From: Armatimonas rosea
Lineage (GTDB): Bacteria; Armatimonadota; Armatimonadia; Armatimonadales; Armatimonadaceae
DNA: 64,000 bases
Reading direction: 5' to 3'
Assembly: GCF_014202505.1 (NCBI RefSeq)
Contig: NZ_JACHGW010000003.1
Span: 62,001-126,000, forward strand
The notes beneath the pieces are model-generated. The model did no database searches. It had not been told where the DNA came from and worked only from the letters and a program-made list of their open reading frames with translations. Made by a program: the position numbers and the translations under genes. Shown here piece by piece: positions 54,294 to 62,070 of the stretch (its first letter is position 1; each line of letters starts with the position of its first letter).

Positions 54294-56042
54294 CTAGCAG
54301 GTGGCCTCGAACTCCGTGACCCAGTCCTCAAGTAGCAGGAGGGCACCTTGCCAGAACTCGGGGTCACTCAGGTCGACTCCCAGCGGTGCGACAAGCTCGG
54401 CAGGGAACTGTGAGCCGCCCTGGGAGAGCATCGCGACATACTTTTTGGCGAAGGGAGCGCCCTCTTGTCGGTAGCGGAAGTAGAGGGCCAGCGCGAGCAT
54501 CTTCCCAAAACTATAGGCATAGACATAGAACGGGGTGGCGATAAAGTGGGGGATGTAGCTCCACCAGAGGCTATGGCCCTCGCCTAAGGTCACTGCCCCG
54601 GCAAACATCGCCCCTACTTTTTCCTGCCAGAGTGCGCTCAGCCGCTCGACCGAGAGCTCACCCTGCTTGCGCTCGGCGTGGACGGCCTGCTCAAAACGAT
54701 ACATCGCGGTCTGGCGGTGGATTGTGGAGAAAGAGTCCTCGAGGACCCGCCCAAAGAGTGCGCGGCGTGCCTCCCCCGTGACCTGGGCTTGCTCCCGCTC
54801 AAAGACCAAAAGCTCCGCAAAGGTCGAGGCTACCTCGGCCATGGGGAGGGTGCCGTGGAAGTTGAGGTAGCTCTGGCCGCGTGAGAGAAACGAGTGGATG
54901 CCATGGCCCAACTCGTGGGCGAGGGTGTTCTTATCCGTGGCGCGGTCTAGGTAGCTCTGGAAGATATAGGGATGCAGGTCTGGGGTGACATAGGAGCAGA
55001 AGGCCCCGCCTTGCTTACCCGGCCGGGGAGCGGCATCGATCCAGCCGCCCTCAAAAAACGCCTTGCCCGCAGCGGCGTAGCCCGCATCAAAGTCCGCAAA
55101 GGCAGAGAGAATCTCATCGCGCGCCGCCTCAAAGGGGACGGAGGGCTGGTCTGTGCTGAGGGGAGCGTAGCGGTCGTAGTGGGTGAGGGAGTCGAGCCCG
55201 AGGAGCCGCTGCTTGGCGCGGTAGTAGCGCCCGACCGTCGGATAGCCTGCCTCAGCGGTGTCGGTGACCGCCGCGACAATCTCGGGAGTGAGCTCGTTGT
55301 GGAGGTGGCGTGCCTGCTCCGGGTAGGTGTAGCCACGGAGTCGGTCCTCAACGGCCTTGTCCTGCACGAGGGTGTTGTACAGGTAGGCGAGGGTGCGCAC
55401 GTGGGGGCGAAGCCCCTCGGTGAGGGTCTCGGCACTCTTGCGGCGTGTCTCCCGATCCGAGTCGTACTGGAGCACCGAGAGCTCCGAGAGGCTGAGGTCC
55501 TTACCCTCGTAGGCAAAGCGCAGGCTGGAGGTGAGCTCTTGAAAGAGGCGCACCCAGGCCCGGCTGCCTGTATTCGCCTTCTGCGCTAGGATCTTCTCCT
55601 CCGCCTCGGTGAGGGTATGCGAGGCGGTGCGTGCCGCCTGAAGCAGGTAGCGACGCCAGTTTGCCAGCTCCGGTGCTGCTGCATGTGCCTCGAGCTGTTT
55701 ACCATCCAGGCGTGCCAGTTCGATAGGGAAGAAGAGGGTGGGCAAGAGCGCGGTGGTGGTCTTCTCGCGTAGCTGCTGGACATGGGCTCCGTTTTCCGGG
55801 GCGGTGTCGGCGGCGAAGCGGAGGCTGGCATAGCTTGCGGGCTTGCTTCCTTCTTGTTGCAGGCGCTCGTAGGTGGCCAAGGCCTCCGCGAGGCCAGCGG
55901 CATCGAGTGTGGCAATCTTGCCTTGGTAGCGGGTCGAGAAGTCTTGTGCGGCCTGCGCGATCCGGGTGAGGGTATCCAGGAGCCTCGGATCGTCCGGGCT
56001 CTGGAACAGGTCGGTGAGGTTCCAGGAGGGAATTGCAGTCAT
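54294..56042 (-). CDS. pepF: Oligoendopeptidase F (M3 family)
   Basis: The 582-residue product has the M3 zinc motif HELGHGIHSF, with the third ligand Glu in VASTFAELLV. The N-terminal all-helical domain is of usual length. It degrades peptides of roughly 7-17 residues in the cytoplasm. The ATG at 56042 is taken because it lies six bases from a GATAAT box; an in-frame start 12 codons upstream would be inside the promoter. It is divergent from the probable RNA at 56095. Confidence 0.92.
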   Translation of the reverse strand: MTAIPSWNLTDLFQSPDDPRLLDTLTRIAQAAQDFSTRYQGKIATLDAAGLAEALATYERLQQEGSKPASYASLRFAADTAPENGAHVQQLREKTTTALLPTLFFPIELARLDGKQLEAHAAAPELANWRRYLLQAARTASHTLTEAEEKILAQKANTGSRAWVRLFQELTSSLRFAYEGKDLSLSELSVLQYDSDRETRRKSAETLTEGLRPHVRTLAYLYNTLVQDKAVEDRLRGYTYPEQARHLHNELTPEIVAAVTDTAEAGYPTVGRYYRAKQRLLGLDSLTHYDRYAPLSTDQPSVPFEAARDEILSAFADFDAGYAAAGKAFFEGGWIDAAPRPGKQGGAFCSYVTPDLHPYIFQSYLDRATDKNTLAHELGHGIHSFLSRGQSYLNFHGTLPMAEVASTFAELLVFEREQAQVTGEARRALFGRVLEDSFSTIHRQTAMYRFEQAVHAERKQGELSVERLSALWQEKVGAMFAGAVTLGEGHSLWWSYIPHFIATPFYVYAYSFGKMLALALYFRYRQEGAPFAKKYVAMLSQGGSQFPAELVAPLGVDLSDPEFWQGALLLLEDWVTEFEATC

Positions 56043-56048
56043 GGCGTT

Positions 56049-56054
56049 ATTATC
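56049..56054 (-). promoter_or_regulatory. Leaderless-type -10 box of pepF
   Basis: GATAAT on the minus strand, six bases before the ATG at 56042. Confidence 0.5.
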
Positions 56055-56059
56055 TGTCC

Positions 56060-56088
56060 TTGACGGATTAATCGTCACACGCTATCAT
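56060..56088 (+). promoter_or_regulatory. Sigma-70-type promoter of a probable RNA gene
   Basis: TTGACG (56060-56065) and TATCAT (56083-56088) are 17 bases apart, the optimal spacing. It is among the few promoters in the window with both elements near consensus. Transcription should begin near 56095. Confidence 0.7.
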
Positions 56089-56094
56089 ACCCTT

Positions 56095-56256
56095 ACATGT
56101 ATCTTTATCGACAGTTTGAGGTCGGCTTTGAGAGGCTGCTGAGGAGGCGCGTCGGAGAGCTTTGTCTACATAGGCAAATGGTCTACACGTGCCCCGGTTT
56201 CTGCTGTCTCTAAGCCCGCCTGCTTCTTCGTGAGCAAGCGGGTTTTTTGTTTGCAC
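56095..56256 (+). ncRNA. Putative structured RNA or long leader
   Basis: The segment lies between a near-consensus promoter and an intrinsic terminator and has no convincing open frame. GACAG and TCGG in the 5' part (about 56114-56131) can pair with CCGG and CTGTC in the 3' part (about 56194-56209), separated by an internal bubble, so the RNA can fold as one long interrupted hairpin. That shape and the length of about 155 bases recall 6S RNA, but no sequence signature proves this. It could also be an attenuated leader of the HNH gene that follows. Confidence 0.45.
56215..56248 (+). terminator. Intrinsic terminator before the HNH gene
   Basis: CCCGC..TGCT pairs with AGCA..GCGGG (56215-56242), followed by TTTTTT (56243-56248). 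It ends the RNA that starts near 56095. Confidence 0.85.
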
Positions 56257-56275
56257 GAGAGGAGTTTCTACCGAG

Positions 56276-56833
56276 ATGGGTCAAGAGGTTCTGGTCTTAA
56301 ATAGCGATTACGAGCCGCTGAATGTCTGTAACATTCGTCGCGCAATCGTGCTTGTCTACCTGGGAAAGGCAGATATTCTGCACGCGCATGGTGAGGACGA
56401 AAAGCGCGAGGCCGAGGCCTGGTTTACCGCTGAGGGTCAGAGTATCGCGCGTCCCTCGGTAGTCAAGCTTCGCCAGCACGTGCGTCGCCCGCTCCCTGAG
56501 CTCAAGCTCTCTCGTCGGAGTATCTTCGCCCGTGACAACTACACGTGTCAGTACTGTGGGCAGGTCGGCAAGGAGCTCACGATCGACCATGTCGTGCCCA
56601 AGCACAACGGCGGCCCGATGAGCTGGGAGAACCTGGTGACCTGCTGCAAGCGCTGCAATACCCGCAAGGGCGACAAGCCGCTGGAGAAGTGTGGCATGAA
56701 GCTGAACCGCCAGCCGCGCCGTCCGCGCTACACGCCCTACATCGCGCTGAATAAGTATGTTTCTGGCACCCGCCACGCCGTCTGGCGCGACTACCTGCCC
56801 ATCTTCACCGATGTGGGCGGCGTGGTGCAGTAA
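56276..56833 (+). CDS. HNH endonuclease
   Basis: The 185-residue product has the HNH domain in its middle: CQYCGQVG (zinc-binding), LTIDHVVPKHNGG (catalytic His), NLVTCCKRCNTRKGDK (Asn and second Cys pair). The N-terminal part (VLNSDYEPLNVCNIRRAIVL) is typical of a widespread housekeeping-like HNH family of unknown role. GAGAGGAG lies about nine bases before the ATG. It has its own strong terminator. Confidence 0.9.
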   Translation: MGQEVLVLNSDYEPLNVCNIRRAIVLVYLGKADILHAHGEDEKREAEAWFTAEGQSIARPSVVKLRQHVRRPLPELKLSRRSIFARDNYTCQYCGQVGKELTIDHVVPKHNGGPMSWENLVTCCKRCNTRKGDKPLEKCGMKLNRQPRRPRYTPYIALNKYVSGTRHAVWRDYLPIFTDVGGVVQ

Positions 56834-56840
56834 ATAAAAT

Positions 56841-56873
56841 AAACCCCTAGGGCGTCTGCCCTAGGGGTTTTGT
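56841..56873 (+). terminator. Intrinsic terminator of the HNH gene
   Basis: AAACCCCTAGGGC (56841-56853) pairs perfectly with GCCCTAGGGGTTT (56858-56870) around a four-base loop and runs into TTTTGTT. The A-tract before it makes it work in both directions. Confidence 0.9.
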
Positions 56874-57022
56874 TCTGTAAAGGCAATGCGCCGATAGAGC
56901 TCCGCAAGCAGAAGCGCCAGGGAGAGAGGCTCGGCAACGGGCATGCAATAGTGTATCAGGCTGTAGAGGGAGGCACGCTCTGACCGATACCTATACGGTA
57001 CTATACAAAAAGAGGTTAACTT

Positions 57023-58090
57023 ATGACGATTCGCGAGCGGACAGAGCAGTGGGAGCGGGAGTTTCTTTCGGAGTTTGCGACACGGTCATCCGAGTCGCGT
57101 GGGCGGCTGCGGCCTGAGGACCCCGATCCGATCCGAACGGTGTTCCAGCGCGACCGCGATCGCGTGCTCCACTCCAAGGCATTCCGCCGGCTGAAGCACA
57201 AGACCCAGGTCTTTCTCGACCCCGAAGAGGACCACTACCGCACGCGCCTGACCCATACCCTGGAGGTGGCCCAGATCAGCCGCACGGTCGCACGGGCGCT
57301 CCGGCTCAATGAGGACCTTGCGGAGGCGATCGCGCTGGCCCACGATCTCGGGCACCCGCCCTTTGGTCATGAAGGCGAGCAGGCACTCGATGAGGTGGTG
57401 AGGGAGTACGCGCCGGAGATGCACTTTCGGCACTACGAGCAGAGCCTGCGCGTGGTCGATGTCCTGGAGAAGAACGGGCAAGGGCTCAACCTCACCCACG
57501 AGGTGCGGATGGGGATTGTCAAGCACTCCAAGGGGCGCGCCGATCTCTTTGACAACACCGCGCCCGAGCCGCCCGGTGAAGACGATCCGCCGCTGGAGGC
57601 GATGTGTGTGCGTATCTGTGACCGGGTCGCCTACATCAACGCCGATATCGACGATGCCTTCCGCGCGGGGGTGCTTCGTCCCCAAGACCTGCCCAGCGAG
57701 GTCTACGAGGTGCTGGGGCGGACACACGGAGAGCGTATCACGACCATGGTGCAGAACGTGGTCGAGTGCTCGCTGGACAAGCCCTATGTCACGATGGGCG
57801 AGCCCTTTCTCTCGGTGACCAACCGGCTCAAGGACTTTATGTTCTCCAATGTCTATGTCCATAAGAACGCCGCCAAGGCCGAGCTCTCCAAGGGGACCGC
57901 GCTCCTGAAGCAGCTCTTTCGGCTCTACATGGAGTTCCCCGAGCAGATGCCCGAGAACCGTGCGAACAACTCCATGGACGCGTCCACGCGTGCGCTGATC
58001 GTCATGGACTATATCGCTGGAATGACCGACCGCTACGCCGGGGAGCAGTTCATCAAGCACTTCTTCCCCCGCGACTGGCGCCGCGAGTAG
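57023..58090 (+). CDS. dgt: Deoxyguanosinetriphosphate triphosphohydrolase-like HD protein
   Basis: The 355-residue product has the dNTPase signature HSKAFRRLKHKTQVF and the HD motif pair, RTRLTHTLEVAQISR and ALAHDLGHPPFGHEGE. It splits dNTPs to deoxynucleosides and triphosphate, adjusting nucleotide pools. Length fits the shorter type 2 proteins of the family. AAAGAGG lies seven bases before the ATG. The 189-base gap upstream contains only the HNH terminator and an AT-rich promoter-like stretch near 56990-57010. Confidence 0.92.
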   Translation: MTIRERTEQWEREFLSEFATRSSESRGRLRPEDPDPIRTVFQRDRDRVLHSKAFRRLKHKTQVFLDPEEDHYRTRLTHTLEVAQISRTVARALRLNEDLAEAIALAHDLGHPPFGHEGEQALDEVVREYAPEMHFRHYEQSLRVVDVLEKNGQGLNLTHEVRMGIVKHSKGRADLFDNTAPEPPGEDDPPLEAMCVRICDRVAYINADIDDAFRAGVLRPQDLPSEVYEVLGRTHGERITTMVQNVVECSLDKPYVTMGEPFLSVTNRLKDFMFSNVYVHKNAAKAELSKGTALLKQLFRLYMEFPEQMPENRANNSMDASTRALIVMDYIAGMTDRYAGEQFIKHFFPRDWRRE

Positions 58091-58108
58091 GCGGTAAGAG
58101 CTCCCTTC

Positions 58109-58600
58109 ATGCAAGGCCAGGGCACGAGAGTTCTCCGCACGGAACAGGTGTACCAAGGGGACTGGCGCACGAAAGCGCGGCGCTACCGGCGGATGCTGGT
58201 TCTTGTCACCTGGCTGGGGCTTATGGGGGGAGCGTCCTTTATGGCTCTAGTTTGGAAGATCCCCGTGACCTCCTTTACCATCAAGCTTTTTGTCATCCAG
58301 GTGCTTGGGATGTTGCTTTTTGGAACTGTATTCTCTTCTGTGTTCTTCCGATATGATCGACAGGCTCAGCTAATCTTGAGTCATGAGGGGCTTCGTAGCG
58401 AAGGATGTAGCCGACATACCCCCGCCTTGATCCCATGGGAAACGATCGCGGAGATTCGTCCGGTGACAATTCTGGGGCTTCCTTTCCTGAAGCTGATCTT
58501 TCAGGGCGGACGCCCTCCGGTCTTGATCAACTGCATGGCGCTCCCCCTCACGGCAAAACGGCTTGTCGAGGAAATCGCTACATTTCGGAAGGCCCTATGA
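58109..58600 (+). CDS. Two-helix membrane protein, paralogue of 6409-6987
   Basis: The 163-residue product has two membrane helices (about 29-47 and 55-77) and a C-terminal domain with LSHEGLRSEG, IPWETIAEI and LGLPFLKLIF, in the same order as in the protein of 6409-6987. The C-terminal domain is probably a PH-like beta fold on the cytoplasmic face. Its stop overlaps the ATG of the EEP gene (ATGA), so the two are coupled. Function unknown. Confidence 0.65.
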   Translation: MQGQGTRVLRTEQVYQGDWRTKARRYRRMLVLVTWLGLMGGASFMALVWKIPVTSFTIKLFVIQVLGMLLFGTVFSSVFFRYDRQAQLILSHEGLRSEGCSRHTPALIPWETIAEIRPVTILGLPFLKLIFQGGRPPVLINCMALPLTAKRLVEEIATFRKAL

Positions 58601-59535
58601 CTAAAAATAAACGTCTGCGTGGGCTCCTACCCGTACTCTGCATCGGCCTGTGTACGGCGACTCTCTTTGGTTTCTTAGGGCGCTGGAGCTGGCTACTCGA
58701 TCTCTTCTCCCACTTTCGAGTCGTCTATGCCTGGGGCCTGGTGCTGCTGGCGGCGTGGTTTCGTGGGCGCAAGCAGCGCATCTGGGCAGGCGTGGCGCTG
58801 TTCTTCTTCGTGGTCAACCTGGCGACTCTCTGGCCGTATCTCGTGCGCTCGCAATCCGCGCCGCCGCCTGCCGAGTCTCTACGACTGAAGGTCTTTCATG
58901 CCAACTTGCTGGTGCTCAACACGGAGTATGCTGCCGTGCAGAGGCAGATCGCCGACGAAAACCCGGATATTGTGGCGCTGGCGGAGCTGACTCCGGGCTG
59001 GTTTGCGGCGCTGGAGCCGCTGAAGAAGACCTATCCCTACTTTGTGCGAAACCATATCGGGGATCGGTTTGGGCTGGGAGTCTGGAGCAAGTACCCGATG
59101 ACCGGCGAGGCGATCTACCTGGGCGCAGGGGCACGCTGCTCGGTGCTGGCACGGGTGAACCTGCCCACACAGCAGAGTTTGACCGTGCTCTACACCCACC
59201 CCTGGCCACCGTCGAAGAGCCAGTGGGTTGCGGAGCAAAAGCGCCAGCTCGCCGCGGTGGCTGAGCGGATTCAGACCGAGCCGGGACCGAAGCTGGTACT
59301 GGGCGATCTCAATGCGACTCCCTGGAGCTATCTCTTCCGAAAACTCGAGCACGACTCTGGGTTGCGGGACACGGAGCGCGACGGTGGAATCGCCTTCACC
59401 TGGCCGGAGCAGCTCCCGATCCGCATTCCCATCGACCACTGCCTGGTCTCGAAAGAAATCCACGTTCTGGGCCGCCGTGCGGGGCGCGCAACCGGCTCGG
59501 ACCACCTGCCCCTCGTGCTAGAGCTGGCGTTCTAG
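58597..59535 (+). CDS. Membrane-anchored endonuclease/exonuclease/phosphatase (EEP) family protein
   Basis: The 312-residue product has three N-terminal membrane helices (about 8-80) and a periplasmic or cytoplasmic EEP domain: VFHANLLVLN, IVALAELTPGWF (metal-binding Glu), LVLGDLNATPWS and IDHCLVSK, ending GSDHLPLVLELAF. Such proteins are phosphodiesterases; YafD and other membrane-attached members act in the envelope. The start is fixed by ATGA overlap with the upstream gene. Confidence 0.87.
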   Translation: MTKNKRLRGLLPVLCIGLCTATLFGFLGRWSWLLDLFSHFRVVYAWGLVLLAAWFRGRKQRIWAGVALFFFVVNLATLWPYLVRSQSAPPPAESLRLKVFHANLLVLNTEYAAVQRQIADENPDIVALAELTPGWFAALEPLKKTYPYFVRNHIGDRFGLGVWSKYPMTGEAIYLGAGARCSVLARVNLPTQQSLTVLYTHPWPPSKSQWVAEQKRQLAAVAERIQTEPGPKLVLGDLNATPWSYLFRKLEHDSGLRDTERDGGIAFTWPEQLPIRIPIDHCLVSKEIHVLGRRAGRATGSDHLPLVLELAF

Positions 59536-59699
59536 AGCGGCGTCTTTTTTGATCGCCCCCGTGGGAGGGGGGCGTCTTGCTATCCTCGTGCCTCGGACAC
59601 AAAGGCCTTCGGCCATATGGGCGCGTAGCGCCCTTCGTGTCGGAGCTTGCGACGACAGCAAGACGCCCCGGTTTATCGGGGCGGTCTCAACGGGAGCGA
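59536..59699. repeat. Structured intergenic element, copy R4, flanked by 17-base direct repeats
   Basis: GGCGTCTTGCT (59571-59581) pairs with AGCAAGACGCC (59657-59667). Inside, 59592-59604 pairs with 59633-59645, enclosing the hairpins GGCC/GGCC (59604-59614) and GGGCGC/GCGCCC (59619-59633): a cloverleaf-like fold. The segment 59678-59698 matches copy R3 at 19 of 21 bases. The sequence at 59530-59546 is repeated exactly at 59700-59716; each copy contains the stop codon of one of the two convergent genes. Confidence 0.7.
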
Positions 59700-59701
59700 T
59701 T

Positions 59702-60670
59702 CTAGAGCGGCGTCTTCTTGGCCTCGGCGAACTCGAAGTAGAGCCCGAGGGTCTCGCGAGCGTCGAAGTAGGCCATCTGGCTCCCGTTGGCACCATCGCC
59801 GCGGAAGACGAGAGGGATTCCGGCGGCGGCGAGGGCATCGCGGGTAGCGGCCATGTTCTTGGTGCGAAACGCGAGGTGGTGGACGCCTTCGGGCGCGTTG
59901 TCCCAGACACTGGGGCCACTGCCGACGACCGGCTCGATCAGCTCGATCTGCACCTGGCCGAGGTTGAAGAAGGCGAGCTTTGCCTGCGCACCGGTCGGCT
60001 TTCCTAGATAAGTAAGGTCGCGCTCGTGGCCGGGGATGGTCAGGCGTGTCTCGGGGATGGGGACATTTAGCGCCTTTGCCCAGGCCTCGCGAGCGAGATC
60101 CATGTCCTTGACAACAAAAGCGACTTGTGTGACGGGCTGCTTGCCAAGTGGCGGGCTCAAGATCGCCTCCCACCGCGCGGCGTGGGTATCGTCGTCGTGC
60201 TCCGGCTCAAAGCCTAGCTTGAGGTAGGTCTGGAGTGCGGGAAGGCGAAAGTCCTGCGTCTCCAAGACCGCACTTGTGCAGCCCATTTCTCGGAACCGAT
60301 GGAGCACCGCCAGGGTGACAAGCCGCCCGAGGCCCTTGCCCTGGAAGGTTTTGTGCGCCCCGACCCAGTGGAGGTAGCCCGCCTCGGGGAAGCGCTCGGG
60401 GAGCAGGCGTGCGGAGGCGGTGGCGACCAGGTTGCCAGTACTCTCCTCTACCAGTGCCAGGGTTTCCTTGACGCTCAGGTCGGCAAAGAGGGCCTCGTGG
60501 GTCTTTTTCGGTGTCCAGACCATCTCGGGGAAGGCAGCGGAGAGCAGGCACGCCAGCTCAGGAAGCTCGGCGGCGGTCAGCGAGCGCAGGGCAAAGCCCT
60601 CGGGGAGCACGAGCGCTGGGAGGTTGTCGAGGCGGGAGCGGCGCATACGCAGGTGGGAGAGGTCAGGCAT
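59702..60670 (-). CDS. GNAT acetyltransferase fused to a VOC/glyoxalase domain
   Basis: The 322-residue product has a GNAT domain at the N-terminus (acetyl-CoA motif GAHKTFQGKGLGRLVTLAVL) and a vicinal-oxygen-chelate domain from about residue 180 (TQVAFVVKDMDLAREAW, then GVHHLAFRTKNMAATRDAL), similar to methylmalonyl-CoA epimerase or lactoylglutathione lyase. Fusion of the two folds is uncommon and may join acetylation to a second step on one substrate. The ATG at 60670 overlaps the upstream gene by eight bases. Confidence 0.82.
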   Translation of the reverse strand: MPDLSHLRMRRSRLDNLPALVLPEGFALRSLTAAELPELACLLSAAFPEMVWTPKKTHEALFADLSVKETLALVEESTGNLVATASARLLPERFPEAGYLHWVGAHKTFQGKGLGRLVTLAVLHRFREMGCTSAVLETQDFRLPALQTYLKLGFEPEHDDDTHAARWEAILSPPLGKQPVTQVAFVVKDMDLAREAWAKALNVPIPETRLTIPGHERDLTYLGKPTGAQAKLAFFNLGQVQIELIEPVVGSGPSVWDNAPEGVHHLAFRTKNMAATRDALAAAGIPLVFRGDGANGSQMAYFDARETLGLYFEFAEAKKTPL

Positions 60671-61790
60671 GGCGAATGGGTTTCTCTTTCGGGTTGCGGA
60701 AGTTAGGGACGAGCAGGGGGATGCCGCCGTTGGTGATGGAGGTCTCGGAGAGGATATCGCAGGCGGTCCAGGCGAGGGCATCGTGGATGCCGCAGTTAGG
60801 GGGCGCCTCGCCGCGGCAGGCGCGCACAAAGTCCCGGGCGACAAAGTAGTCCCCGCCACCGTGGCCTGCGGCAAGCGCCTCCGGGGGCGGGTTGCGCCAG
60901 TCGGCAGGGAGGTGCGTGTCGTAGAGCTCGGGGAGGGGCTGCCACTTTCGGTCGGCACCGTCCTCGCTGGCGCCCAGCCAGATCTGCCCTGGCTGACCGG
61001 GAAAGCGTGCGCCTTCATAAACCCCAAGCGTTCCCTGTAAGGCGTAGTAGGCGGGAAGATGGGGGCGGTTGGAGAGCATGTCGAGACGAATCTTGATGAG
61101 CTTCCCACTGGCAAGCTGGACCAGCATCAAGCAGGTGTCGTCGTGTGGGTGCCCTGGGTCGGTGTGAACTCCGGTGCCGTGGCAGCTGATTGTCGCGATC
61201 CGCTCGCTTGGGTCGGCGGCGGCAAACCACTGCATCACCGGGCCGAGGGAGTGCGTCCCGTAGGTGCACCCGCGCCGCCCCACCTGGTAGACCGCCCGCC
61301 AGGTCGGGGAGCCCTCTGGAGTGTGGTGGTAGTGGCGGATCTCGTGGAGGTACTCGCCCTCGCCAAAGTAGGGAGTTCCAAAGAGCCCTTCGCGCACGAG
61401 CTCCTTGATCAGCACGACATCCTTGCGGTAGCAGTAGTTCTCCGCCATCGCATAGACCGCATTGCTTCTCTCCGCCGCGTCCAGGAGCTGCCAGCACTCG
61501 TCGAGCGTGGTGCAGGCGGTTACCTCGGAGAGGACATGCTTTCCGGCGGCCAGTGCCTCGCTACTCTGCGCCGCGTGGCACTGCATCGGGGTCGCGACCA
61601 CGACTGCATCGACATGCTCTAGTAGCTGTGAGAACTCCGTAAAGCGCCCGACAATCCCGTGCTCGCTCGCCTTTTGCTCCAGAGTGGTTGGGTTGATGTC
61701 GCAAAACGCCGTAACCTCGACTCCGGGGAGGGCGCGAAATGCCTTTAGAAACGCCAGTCCGCGCTGTCCGGCAATTCCAATCTTCAACAT
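60663..61790 (-). CDS. Gfo/Idh/MocA-family oxidoreductase
   Basis: The 375-residue product begins MLKIGIAGQRGLAFLKAF (Rossmann fold) and has VEVTAFCDINP and GKHVLSEVTACTTLDEC in place of the EKP motif: SEVTA lacks the catalytic lysine of the classic motif. It then has AENYCYRKD and YGEG-type sugar-domain segments. The loss of the EKP lysine suggests altered or non-redox chemistry, as in some family members that act as hydratases or glycosidases. The ATG is six bases from TAAACT. Confidence 0.83.
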   Translation of the reverse strand: MLKIGIAGQRGLAFLKAFRALPGVEVTAFCDINPTTLEQKASEHGIVGRFTEFSQLLEHVDAVVVATPMQCHAAQSSEALAAGKHVLSEVTACTTLDECWQLLDAAERSNAVYAMAENYCYRKDVVLIKELVREGLFGTPYFGEGEYLHEIRHYHHTPEGSPTWRAVYQVGRRGCTYGTHSLGPVMQWFAAADPSERIATISCHGTGVHTDPGHPHDDTCLMLVQLASGKLIKIRLDMLSNRPHLPAYYALQGTLGVYEGARFPGQPGQIWLGASEDGADRKWQPLPELYDTHLPADWRNPPPEALAAGHGGGDYFVARDFVRACRGEAPPNCGIHDALAWTACDILSETSITNGGIPLLVPNFRNPKEKPIRHA

Positions 61791-61796
61791 GGATAG

Positions 61797-61802
61797 AGTT
61801 TA
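61797..61802 (-). promoter_or_regulatory. Leaderless-type -10 box of the second Gfo/Idh gene
   Basis: TAAACT on the minus strand, six bases before the ATG at 61790; it separates this gene from the sigma/anti-sigma operon. Confidence 0.45.
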
Positions 61803-61806
61803 CCCG

Positions 61807-62070
61807 TTATTTGTTAGGGGGGGGCTTGTGGCGCTGGATAAGCTCGCTAAACGCTGCGTTGATTTGCTCTTGGCGCTCTGGAGTGAGTGGTGTGCTAGGC
61901 GCATTGCGTAGGGCGAGCAGGCGGGTGCGTAAGGCAATCAGCGACTCTAGGGCCGCGCGGCACTGGGCGCACTGTGAGAGATGCAGCTCGACATAGCGCT
62001 TAACAACACCAGAGAGCCTCTGGTCGGCGCGTGCGGTGAGTAGCGCTTTCATGTGCCAGCAAGGGCTCAT
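61807..62070 (-). CDS. Anti-sigma factor with zinc-finger (ZAS-like) domain
   Basis: The 87-residue product has the zinc-binding pattern HLSQCAQC (HxxxCxxC) preceded by the helix CWHMKALLTARADQRLSG, as in cytoplasmic anti-sigma factors of ECF sigma factors. No membrane helix is present, so it would be a soluble regulator, possibly sensing redox state by zinc release. Its ATG overlaps the stop of the sigma gene (ATGA), the normal arrangement of a cognate pair. Confidence 0.82.
   Translation of the reverse strand: MSPCWHMKALLTARADQRLSGVVKRYVELHLSQCAQCRAALESLIALRTRLLALRNAPSTPLTPERQEQINAAFSELIQRHKPPPNK

Noticed and set aside
59530-59716. Insertion sequence remnant
   Set aside because: No transposase fragment lies between the direct repeats, and 17 bases is longer than usual target duplications; kept only as a structured element.
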